64,000 nt of DNA from NCBI GenBank assembly GCA_022385805.1, contig MU277677.1, forward strand, positions 1 to 64,000, in the 5' to 3' direction. The notes under the pieces were generated by a model that had not been told where the DNA came from, searched no databases, and saw only the letters and a list, made by a program, of their open reading frames with translations. The DNA comes from Pilatotrama ljubarskyi (lineage: Eukaryota > Basidiomycota > Agaricomycetes > Polyporales > Polyporaceae). The position numbers and the translations under genes are program-made. Of the stretch, positions 19,426 to 30,040 are shown in pieces (positions within the stretch are counted from its first letter, which is position 1; every line of letters starts with the position of its first letter).

Positions 19426-22400
19426 ATGCCTGTGTAAGTGAACGAGCTTTCTGAACCTGCTACATCTCATTCATTGTGCGCGAAGCCGTAAGGAGTATAC
19501 CGACAAGGATGAAGATTTCCTAGCGCACTACATCGCAAAGTACAACCCGCAGGTCGAAGGCCGTCAAGGAAATCTCCTCTACCAACGCCTCTGCGAAAAT
19601 GTGGGTTTTCTCTACTAAACGCCCTGTTTCTCCTGTCTGAGCGAATGCCGGACTAGGCTGAGGGGAAGTGGCCGTGGGCCAGACATCACTCATGGCAGTC
19701 CTGGAGGGAACACTACAAGAACAACCGGGCCAGGCTGGACAAGAAGATTAACAAATACATAAAGAAGTACCATCAGAACCAACAGCCCTCTGCGCAGTCC
19801 GCGGTAACTCCGGCCTCGTCGCAAGGCCAGTCGAGCGGACGGGTGCCGTATACGCGCGAAGACGACAACCATATCGCAGAGTATCTGGCCTCAGTCCACC
19901 AGTCGTATGGGAGCGCGAAGGGCGAGAAATTGTGGCGAGCACTTGTGGAGGAGGTGAGATCCGTTCACTCGACCCTCTTTTGCATGCCGCGTGCTGTCAG
20001 GCTGGTGCAGCCCGCCCTTCTCAAACAATTCGCTGACCACAACGACAGGCAGAGGCCTTCCCCTGGGTAAATCGTCACAGCTGGTCATCCTGGCGCGAGC
20101 GCTACATCAACAACCAGGAGTATTTCGACTGGGCCGCTCGCCGCCTCCGCTCTGGCGAAGACAACGACTCGGAGGTCGAAGGCCCCCCAAGGCCGAAGAC
20201 GGTTGAAGCTCACCGCGTGCACAAACCGCAGAAGAACTCACAACGCATTTCACGGCCTTGGGTACTGCAGCGGAGCCATGGGGTGACGCGCGATCGAGCG
20301 GACGCTGGGGACTCTCGGGGCGAGGCGTCGCGTCGGGATGTACCGATGAGCAAGGGAAAGCGTCCGCGCGCGAGTGAGGTAGACGCGCCTCAGTCTGAGC
20401 GACCGGTGAAGAAGACGCGCGTCCAGGTGGAGGATGCTCCTGAAGACGAGCAGCATATTGCCGGGCCGTCTGGTCGAGCGCAGACTGTCATGCAGGAGAG
20501 GGAGGATGCCCAGCAAGACGCAGCAAACGACCCAGAGGTGCTCGGCGACCCCGTACAGCTGGACGAGGCCGAGAATGGTGACCACGCCGGTTCCCCGAAC
20601 GTTAGCGCGAGCGAGAACGTTGGAGATGAGAACGACCAGCTTAGCGGCGATGATGGCGAGGAGCCCTCTGGGCCTGCAGGCTCCGACGACTATCAGAACG
20701 AGCTCTTCGGCTCGCCGCACCTCCTCATCCCTGATGCCGAGAGTGCCGAACCCGATGTTGTCCACGATGACATGAGTGCGCTTTCGGACGAGGAGCAGGA
20801 ACAAGAGGAGCTCGACGAGCTGCTAGGCGATGAAGGGCAGGACGGACAGGACGCAGACGTCGATACGCATGCAGAGGACGAGATTGACGTCGATGGCGAC
20901 AGTGAATGGCAAGCTGAGCAGGATGAGGACGGTGACGGAGCAGTCGAGCGACCAGGCCATATGGATCAGAGGTGCGAGGAGTTAGGCTTGGCCGTAGGTT
21001 CCCTGCCTGTGCGATGTTCTGACACATTCACTGCAGCCCGGAACAGGACGACGAGACAGCATCCAGAGAAGACACCGCAGCAGCCCCGGGCCCTGAACCA
21101 TCTGACGACCCTCCACCACACCACCCCGCTTCCTGCACGAAAGCTCACATCCCGCCGGCACGGAAGCACAACCTCCGTATCCGCGAGACCGAAGCGCCGC
21201 TCGCCACGCCCGAGCTCTCGCCCACGCAAGAGGCCGCCGCGCGCCATCGCTACAACCAGCGCGAATCCCTCGGCCAGATGCCGTCGTTCGTCCCCCGCAG
21301 ACACGCGAAGCGTATCAAGAGGCCACAGGACGAGGAGTTCTTCGGGACGCCGCCTCGGCTGGCCGTAGATGATGAAGAAACGGGTCTTGGAGAGGAGGAT
21401 GAGGGGAAGGAACCGAGCTCGCCGATGACGGAGGCGGAGGCGCGACATCACCACCACCAGCAACATGCGAACCAAGCGCAGGAGCAACGAAAGGTGCAGC
21501 CACGCCAGCCTCCGCGGCTTGAGGAAGGCGCGTTTAACAAGGCGTTCACGGACTCGCGGGGAAGATCGCGCATGAGTCCGAAGGGGAAGCAGCGCAGACC
21601 GTCCGGTGTCGATTTCGAGGATGAAGACGAAGACGTGGAAGAGGCCCCCGCTGCCGGTCCAGGGGAACCAGAATTCGAAGACGAGCAGGCGGACACGCTC
21701 CCGCAGTGGCCCCCTCCCCGCAAGGCGAACAAGGAGAAGGCCGAAGGGAAGGCTCCCGCAGGCTTTTCGACCCCAAGTCCTACGCGCACGCCACGAGGCA
21801 AAGGCAAGGAGCGCGAGCGGACGGTGACCACCAAGGAGATCTTGAGCGTCAGGACTATTCGAACAGTAGAGCGAAGGGTCGCGCGGCCGGCGAAGGGTAC
21901 CCCATACCCTCGCGGTGCGCTCCTCGCTCAGGCTGCAGCGGATGCTGAAGATGATGAGCAAATGGACGGGTTGGATTCTTCGCCTTCTCCGGCGCATGGA
22001 AGCGCGCACGTCTCCTCCCCTCCTGGCGCCGACATGGACGTAGACGAGGAAGTTGCTGAGGGGGAGGATGTGGCTGCCTCGTGGCCCACGCAGTCGCAAC
22101 ACCACGCCTTCAGCCAAGCGCCCCATCCCTTCAGCCAGCATATTCACGATCCAGCCTCATCAGTCCGTCCATCGACCACACAGGCCGGTGCGCCTCTGTC
22201 CAAGGATGACCTGTCGCGCTTCCAACGCTTGCTGCATCCTCAGCCCCAGTCTCAAGCTACATCTACCAAAACTTGTGCGACCTCCAAGGCCCAAGGACAA
22301 GCGCAGCGTCCGAAGGCGGTCCCTCTTTCGGGGACAGACCGGACGAGGCTGGAGAACATCTTACGCATGGACGGGAGGCGTGCGTTCCCAGAGCCCAGCA

Positions 22401-23719
22401 AGCATGATCGGCCTTCGTTGGAGAAGCAGAAGGAGACACAGCCTTCGGCGTCCAGGGTGTCTGTCTCCGCGGAGTCGGCGATGGACGTTGAGGAAGAGAA
22501 CGCGGAAGTTCCGGTGTATAGCCGTTCTGCGACTTCCCCGCTCGCTAGTAAGAGCGACCTACGCGCGAGGGATATAGTCCCGCCTCCAGCCTCTGATGAC
22601 ATCCTCGCTGCCTCGGGGCGTCGTGTGGACAAGGGGAAGGCGCGCGCCGACGCACAGGCTTCGGACCGTCACTCTCGGAGGTATACCGTCGGCGGCCATG
22701 CAGCGAAGGACGTCTTCTACGGGCCAGAAGAACGGACGAGTCTCCCTGCACAGAAACAGCCTCCCCGCCAATCTCTACCCGCCAGGTTCAGCATCGGCAA
22801 CGACAGCTTTCTCGCCAACCGCACTGCCCTCAGCCTCGCTCTCCACCCTCCCAATCCCCGACCCCCATCCATTGCTTCTACTACCGCGCTCTCGCGGTCA
22901 GTCTCTCCCGGCAAGCCCGCCTCGTCGCCCAATACCTCCCTCGCCGACACGCTGCCCTCGCACGAGCTCGAGATGGTGAAGGAGCTGGGCATGAACACCG
23001 CGCTGCACATCATGGCGCGCAACCACGGCTTCAGCGAGGACACGGTACGGGAGCTGTACATGCGAACGCGCTCGCTCGAGGTCACGGACAACATCCTACG
23101 CGAGATGCGCGAGGTCGCGAACGAGCGTGCGAGCGAGGCGTTGTCTGTGCTCCTCTCCACCACTGAGGACGCGGCTCAAGATGAGCCTGGTGCAGATGAG
23201 GAGGTGGAGGATCGCACAGGCGAGGAGGCGGAGGTCGAGCAGGAGCTCACCCAACCGCAGGGAACGAATTGGCTCCGAGATGGGGCAAGCTTCGACCTCG
23301 CGGACGAGGCGCCGCTTGCTGAGAGCAGCCGCATTGACGCGTCTCATCTCCCGGGAAACAACTCCAGGTCTGACCCGCGTAAGCGGCAGTTCCGCATTCA
23401 GCGTCTTCCGGGCGAGCGAGACTCTAGCGTCGACACCGGCTACTCCCCGCCGAAGCGCACGAAGGCCGCTGAGTACTTGAAGCGCGAGCGGGAGAGTATC
23501 GGGCGGCCGCAGAAAGATTCTGGAGGCGTGGAGGCGCAGGCGATGGAGGCGGATGCGTCCGGCGCGTCGGCTTCGAGAACGAGTAGGCAAGGCGACGTCG
23601 CGTTCGGACAGCTTGTACGTATGGACAGCGATGAGTGGAGTCGACTGGAAGAGAAGCATGGGAAGGGAGCTGCGAAGGTGCTTGCCGGCAAAGCCCTGGC
23701 CAAACTCCTTGGACGATGA
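19426..23719 (+). CDS. rap1: Telomere-binding protein Rap1, 1341 aa
   Basis: Exons 19426-19433, 19486-19600, 19657-19953, 20049-20971, 21037-23719 join in phase to 1341 residues; exon 1 is only 8 nt (ATG CCT GT). There are two Myb-type domains: residues 4-60 (RKEYTDKDEDFLAHYIAKYN, WPWARHHSWQSWREHY) and 85-160 (PYTREDDNHIAEYLASVHQS, FPWVNRHSWSSWRERY). A long acidic and basic disordered region follows, with nuclear signals (KRPRASE, KKTR). Near residues 1090-1155 is the Rap1 C-terminal (RCT) interaction domain (LGMNTALHIMARNHGFSEDT, VRELYMRTRSLEVTDNILRE). Rap1 protects telomeres and controls their length, binding DNA or a TRF-like partner. An N-terminal BRCT domain, present in many fungal Rap1 proteins, is absent. 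The last 190 residues are again charged. Confidence 0.88.
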
Positions 23720-24093
23720 TTTCTCGATACACTACTACTCATGTAGTATTGCTGTAATGTATGTCTTGTAGAGTACTCTGTCGCATTGCTATCTAAAACT
23801 TATGAAGGGCTCTTTGCTTTGACTACTCGTGGATGCTCAGGCCCCTCAGGACGGAAGCTTGGGCGGGATGCACATTCCGGAAATGTTGTCCCTTCTATGT
23901 GCGTGACAACATGCTAAGGCAGCCTCACTAAGAGCACCTTAACATCACATCTTCACCTGAGCGGAAGGACCACTGCAGAATGTATCAAGGTTCTCGACTA
24001 TCACTCATCCTAGATTGCGCCGTGCTGGCGAGACAATGCTCATGCATTTCAGTAGTGGACGACGACTCAGTACAGCAAATGCGAGGTCACTCA
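23720..24093. other. Intergenic between convergent Rap1 and GH31 genes
   Basis: 375 bp shared 3' region of two converging genes. No gene or repeat seen. Confidence 0.6.
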
Positions 24094-27000
24094 TTAGTAC
24101 TCGACAGTGAAACCCTTTGTGAAAGGAGTCTTCAGCATCACGTCCAGAACACCCTTGTCAGAGTCGTACGAAAGGGCGCTCTTTCCAACCGCCTTCCCGT
24201 TGAACTTCACAGTACGCGGTGCGCTGTTCACGTCCAAGAACCTCACGCGGGCGACGTCCACACCCGTCGGGTGACCGAAGGTCCCTTTGACAGTGAGTCT
24301 CTTGTCCTTGAACGCGAAGGATACACTCGTCTTGGTCTTCGGGGTGATAGAGACGCCGTCGTCGAGGTAGAGCGAGCCCGAGGCGGTCCCATCCAGAGCA
24401 GGCGCAACGACAAGCTCGAAGTCGTTCTTGCGCAGCTCCGTCGTGGTCATCGCGCTCTTCTGGCGGAGGGGCAGAACGGCGCCGCCCTTGATCGCGACCG
24501 GAATCGACGTGAAGTTGACGTTCGAGAGGTGGACTACGCCGCCGCCCTTGACGTACGTCCGCGAGAGGTCGTGGAAGTCGTAGAACGCCTCGTCGGGGTA
24601 GTACACGTCCACGCTCGTCGCGTTCTCCTCGAGCACGGGGGAGACGAGGATCGAGTCGCCGTAGAAGAACTGCGTGTCGATCCCGAACGTGTTCGCGTCC
24701 TTCGGGAACTTGTACCAGAGCGGGTTGAGCACGGGCGTGCCGTCCGTGTGCGCATGGTGGAAGGCGGTGTAGATGTAGTCGAGGAGGCGGTAGCGGATGT
24801 CGAGCGCGTTGCGCGCGGCCTGCGCGACGGTCGGCCAGCGGTAGAACTCCTGGCTGATAGACGTATCTGCGTTATGCTGCGCATTATCGGTGGATATCAG
24901 TACGGGCGAGCGGGCGGGCGGGCTGGCAAAGAAAGATTGGACCTACGTTGCGCATGAACGGATAGAACGCGCCCACCATCGCCCAGCGCGCGCAAAGCGT
25001 CTCCGTCGTGTTCTCCGCTGCCGCAGCAGTCAGGGCCCCATCCCGCCTCCCTGAACGAGCTGGATACACGCACCGTATCCGCAGATGTCAACACCGACCA
25101 TCGGAACGTGGTACACGCCCGCCATTCCGAGAATGCCGGAGAGGGACTGCCGGAGATGGTCCCACTGACTGAAGTTGTCGCCGAGCCACTTGCCGACGCG
25201 CGTCCCTGCGCCTGCGAACGTGGAGCGCGTGATAACGAGGGTGCGCTGCCCTGGGCGGCGTGCCAGCATCGCGTTGTGCGTTGCCGTCGACATCATCGTG
25301 CCGTACAGGTTGTGCGTGTCGTACTCGATCAGGCCGTTGGCGTGGATGGCATCCGTCTTGGGACTGTTGTCAGCACCTGGGGCAGGGAAACGGTACTGAC
25401 TAAGATCACTCACGTAAGCCGTTCTGTCTGACAGTGCCCCGCTGCCCGCGGCGTTTGCGATCGCATACGGGGGGTTCTGCACGTCGTCGTGGCTGTGGTC
25501 GACACGCTTCTGGAGTTGCGAGTCGCCAAAGATCGGGGCGTCGGGATCGGGAGGGAGGGTGGACCGTGCAGGCGGCAGATCTTGCTCTCTCGCCTGCTCG
25601 AAGGGGTCCGTGCATGGATAGTTGCAGAACTGCGGACAACGATGAGATAACGCGCGTATGCTGGGTTAAGTGGACCTACACTAGAGGGCTCGTTCATGTC
25701 GATCCATGCGCCGTCAATGTCCAGACCAGCGTCAGGGCTATAGAAGAGCTTGAACTCATTGTTCCAGTAGCTGTCGATGGTGGTATGAGTAATGTGCGAT
25801 GTCAGATGGGTGGAAGCACGTACTCTTGTGTCTTCTTGTTGAACCAGTCTGGAATAGGGATTCAGCGATTTGCTCTATGGCTCTGCCTTAGAATACACGG
25901 CTTACCAGGGAAGACTGTTACGCCTGTGTCCAAGGAAGTAAGCAACCACGTCATAAATACTCTGCATGCAACTCACCGGGCCAAACTGCACCAAGGAACG
26001 GACTGCTGCCGTTCGCCGCTTTCAGCCAGATGTCTGCAGCAGTACCGCGATCGAAAGGGCCATAGCCCTCACCGGGCAAATACGCGACGGCAGGATCCGT
26101 CATCAACACTGTCGTGGCTCAGCTGGTTGTCACGCCTGACGGATTGACCGGACACACCAAAGCGTTGGTCATGGGAGTGTAGATAGTCTACAATCTCGCG
26201 CATCCTGTTGAGAGGGAAGTAGTCCGGGTCGACAGTGAAGATGCGACGTTTGTACATATAGTCTGCACAATACGGAGATAAGCATTATATCAGCTTGAGG
26301 ATGACGAGACGCATACCGATGTCGGTCCACATTGTTTCCAGCGGGATGTTGGCGGCGGAGTAGTTCGTGATGACGTTGGCGACATCGATGTAGTCTGTAG
26401 AGAGGTCGTCAGTGGCTTCCTTCGCCGAACGCCACAGCACTCGTACTTTGGTATCCGAATCGGCACTGATGCAGCCCGAACGACCAGTACGGCACCTCCG
26501 CGGGTAAACCGACGACTTCCGCATATTGCCGCGCTGCCTCGGTCGGGTCGGTCTCGCTACCTGCGAGGAAGTAGAAGTCCAGCACTCCTCCAATGATGTT
26601 GTACTCCAGCGTCGTGCCGGCGCCCTCGGAGTCATCGATCTTGATATCCATGCCATTCGAGTTCGCGAGGAAGACGCCGTGCGTGCCGGTCGTCCTGTGC
26701 TCGAAGTAGATCGGGTGGTTCCCGTATAAGTTCGAGCCCTGCGGCACCCCGTACGCGTCGCGCGACCACAGCGTCCGCGTATAGTTGTGCGTCGGGAGGC
26801 GGAAGGTGTCGGTGTGCTCCCCCAGACCGTAGATGTTTGCTTTCGCAGGGAGGTTCGTCTTCACGCGCAGATACTGTGGCTCGAAGATGATGGGATGAGA
26901 CGCGGTCGAGAAGAGGACCTCGTTGGTCGATGCACGGAGGATCGAGAACGAGAACGGAGAGGCCGTATAGTTGAACTTGATGGCCGCCGTGTGTGGGGAC

Positions 27001-27375
27001 ACAAGGAGGTCCGCGTGAGGCCGTGGCAGAACGGACTCGGGCACCTCGTAGCGCGCCTCCGTCGGGTCCGTGATCTTGACGTGGATCCGGTTTTCTGCAG
27101 TACTACAGTTCAGTACGCATTCGGATCAAGGACCCAGGAGACCTACTGGTTTCGTATGTGACTTCGAGCTTGAGCTTGTTGATATCATCGCCGAAAACAT
27201 TGCAAGCCTTTCCGGCAAGCACGAGGTCTGCAGTGATTTTCGACCCATACGCGAACACGTTTTTTGCCTTGTAGCCAGGACAGGCGTCGAGGACTGCAGG
27301 GTCTGTCACCGTCGCACTGGCGAGCAGCGCCAATTGGCCAAGTACCGCGAGGTTGAACACAGCGCGGAGGTACAT
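24094..27375 (-). CDS. Secreted GH31 alpha-glucosidase, 892 aa
   Basis: Twelve exons: 27375-27147, 27094-26447, 26394-26317, 26262-26158, 26108-25977, 25923-25906, 25848-25824, 25770-25680, 25629-25414, 25356-25074, 25017-24947, 24876-24094. They join in phase to 892 residues, the usual length of fungal family 31 enzymes. A signal peptide ([20 protein letters not shown]) is followed by the GH31 N-terminal beta domain ([20 protein letters not shown]). The catalytic barrel has [27 protein letters not shown], nucleophile Asp436 in WIDMNEPSS, and acid/base Asp574 in GKWLGDN. The barrel end is [24 protein letters not shown]-terminal beta domains follow ([26 protein letters not shown]). It releases glucose from the non-reducing ends of maltose, starch dextrins or similar alpha-glucosides outside the cell. 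Exons of 18 and 25 nt are notable. Confidence 0.93.
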
Positions 27376-27959
27376 GGCCACGAAGGTACACGTTCGTACG
27401 AGGAATGGTGGACCTCGCCACCGTCGTTTATAAGGCCTTCCAGCGTCCCTGAGGTCGGGCGTCGCGGTGCGCCTGTTGGCTTCTCTTCGTCGCGGTCCTG
27501 GTTCGCTCCGGGGCTCACTTGACCGAGGGTGACGCTCATGTGATGCAGGCGAGCACGCTGGTCCATGATGGCCGCCAGAGAGGCACACCTCGAGAATGAT
27601 GACGGCCACGGCGAGTAGCGCCTGGACCCAGCTCATTACGCCGATCCATGCGAGTCTGTATCAGTCTGACCTGTGCGCATCGACTGAAGTGAAACTGCAG
27701 CTGTTTCAGCTTCACCGGCGACCGATGCGTGGATTCAGACAATCCATGGCGTCGCTGGCCTTAGTAAGTGGTGGAGACCGCTAGAAAGAATAGTCGCGCC
27801 CTGTTCGTGGATATTTGGTCGAAATCCGATGCTGGATGGAAGACGAGTGATCGTCGTACTTGGAAGGCAGCCTGAGCCACCATGAGCGGGCTGGCAGTCC
27901 GCCGCACGATGAACTCGAGGACCAACTCAATATATACTTACGTTATCTAAAGGTCTTGC
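27376..27959. other. GH31 promoter region
   Basis: About 580 bp between the alpha-glucosidase start and the tRNA gene. No gene supported. Confidence 0.5.
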
Positions 27960-28038
27960 GGTGCTATAGTGTAGTGGTTATCACTCGGGATTTTGAAAGG
28001 AAGTTCCCGAAACCCAGGTTCGAACCCTGGTAGCACCT
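27960..28038 (+). tRNA. tRNA-Gln (anticodon TTG) with short intron
   Basis: Full cloverleaf. The acceptor stem GGTGCTA/TAGCACC pairs perfectly. D arm: GTG-TAGTGGTTAT-CAC. Anticodon stem CGGGA/TCCCG has its loop interrupted by about 7 bases between positions 37 and 38. T arm: CCAGG-TTCGAAC-CCTGG. Anticodon TTG decodes CAA (Gln). Intron removed, the tRNA is 72 nt including the discriminator base, the normal length. Confidence 0.93.
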
Positions 28039-29302
28039 GAAACTCCCGCATTTTTGGTATTTATTGACATCCGGACTTTGCGACATGACCCGCGTCCTCC
28101 ACCATACGCCTCGTAGGAAAGCCGACAACAGCACTTCAGATCTCAGGGCTTGAGCGTTCACTTGTTCTCGAGTGTATCCCAGGATTATCCACCACTCATC
28201 CCACACGCTGACGACCTCAATACTCACCTCCGCATACAGTATACCTTTCGGGTCTGACTATCGGAGAGATCAACCCACTGCTCCTTTTCGCAGATTCCGC
28301 ACGTATGAAAGCCGATTTCGAGCGATGGCTCGCGCAGGAGGTGTCGTGGACGGTGGGATGCTGACTCGTTACTTGACTTTGCCAAGTACCTCTAAGGCTC
28401 TTTCAGGCTGAAGATGCTCGAGCGGATATTCATCCGGATTCCGCATCATCGACCTGCCGCAAACATCCAGGCGGGCTAGTACTTTCTGGCGACTGCGTCA
28501 ATTGTTACAGACTGACAAGGCGCTCTCGTCTTTAACCGCGATAGGCTCGGAGTCACGAACTTGCGAGAATCGGCTCTAGCATGAGCTAGAGCTTCGCCTT
28601 AGAGATTGTCTCGCAGACTCGAGGCTCTTGACCTCTCGCGATTCACTCGCTGTCAAGAAGGAGGATTACAAGGCTATGCGCACTCATGTCTCCATAGCGC
28701 AGGGCCTCTCGTGGTCCGGCTCGACTCGATGACAAACCGTGAGGCACAGCGGCCGTAAATATTGTCAAACCACAGTGGGTTTGTGGGGGTGAGTCAATGT
28801 CATACAGTAGCTGTCGCGTTAATACCGCCCATGCTCAACGTAGAAGGTCTTATCTCCGGACACAGCTTTCCGCCTGGCCTCTCCGGATAGTAAGCTCACT
28901 TTCAGGCTCCTTGTCCGCAAAGTGACAGATGCCAGGCACGCCCATAGGCCGGATGCGGTGTATGACTTTCCCGGCGGTTCGGTCATATCAGACTCATAAG
29001 GCCTGCACGTACGTCTCTCCTCTAGTTCATTCCCGCCTCCCATCGAACGCGCTACGGACAGCAGAGAGCTCAAATCTATGCACAGCACGCTCAGCATCTC
29101 ATCGCACAAGAAGACTTCCTCCGCCCTGCGGTCTGACGAGCCTCTGGAGCCTCGGCTCGGGGACACACTCCTCTTCTGCCGGGATCCGTTGCAGCGGCAC
29201 AGGACCCGCATCCTTTCGGCGCATACTCGTGCCCTCTACTACACCCTTTTCACCGAAGGACGTGGTGGCCGATCTTATCTCTTTTGAGGCATAGTTGACA
29301 GA
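28039..29302. other. Gene-poor stretch
   Basis: About 1.3 kb with only short open frames. A perfect hairpin lies at 28573-28592 (GCTCTAGC-ATGA-GCTAGAGC). An open frame at 29078-29287 (+) and its antisense partner have no recognisable features. Confidence 0.45.
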
Positions 29303-30040
29303 ATGGACACTCCAGAAGCAGTCCTCGCCGTCGTGTCAATGACTGGCAAACACGGACTGTCGACCATATCCATGGTCTTCCCTCGCGCTCGTGCGGACAT
29401 CTTATCCGAATCCGAGAGCGTGCAGGAGGGGAAGCCATTGCGCCCTTCTTCGATAGATAGCGAATCCACTTCGTACGATGCGGCTCACCTCGCAAAGAAG
29501 CCAGATGGAGATGACGAGGAAGCATACGATGAACGCAAGTCGAAGACCTCGCTCACGGCATACCTGTCAAATGACCTTGAGTCGATGATGATCACCTACG
29601 GGGACGCTGCGCAAACGTGCTTGAAGAGATGCATTAGTTGGGAGAAGCTGGCAGTCGTGCGTGACCTTCTTTGCGTATGATCTTCTCGTACTGACCGGCG
29701 TTGCGGAGCGTCACACTGACGATGATGGAGCGGAGATACGAACTCTGTCTGGATCGCGCACAGGAGCCCGCGGTACGTCTAACCCAGAGGTGCATCCGAT
29801 CGAGCCCCTCAGGTCATCGGCTCGTCCACTTCCTAGATCTTCGTCGTAGATGGAGGAAAGCGAAGCCAGGTCGTATGGTCCAGTACCGCCGCAGTACGGA
29901 AAGGAGACGGCGGACAGCTTCACACGATCTTCCCAGCCTTGTTGACGTTTTACCCCGAGGTACGGAACTTCGTGGACGCGGTCATCCTGGCCCTCGTGCC
30001 ATGGCAGATGAAGATAGGGCGCGGCATGGAATACGCATAG
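29303..30040 (+). CDS. Unrecognised protein, about 199 aa
   Basis: Exons 29303-29656, 29731-29772 and 29837-30040 join in phase to 199 residues. Parts: a Ser/acidic N-terminal region, then TAYLSNDLESMMITYGDAAQ, WEKLAVRRYELCLDRAQEPA, and a C-terminal block IFVVDGGKRSQVVWSSTAAV with FYPEVRNFVDAVILALVPWQ. The last block reads like a real conserved domain, but no family was recognised. The middle exon's acceptor (gatggag) is weak and the model depends on it. No signal peptide. Alternative: remains of a larger gene. Confidence 0.45.

Noticed and set aside
20966..22147. 393-codon open frame on the minus strand
   Set aside because: It runs antisense to the long Rap1 exon, whose codon use and motifs are clearly coding on the + strand; the antisense protein is Arg/Leu-rich, as expected of a shadow.
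25357..25413. Reading straight through GH31 exons 9 and 10 without an intron
   Set aside because: The frame is open, but read-through puts the downstream exon out of the phase needed at the next junction and adds 19 residues absent from the family; a 57-nt GT-AG intron restores [12 protein letters not shown].
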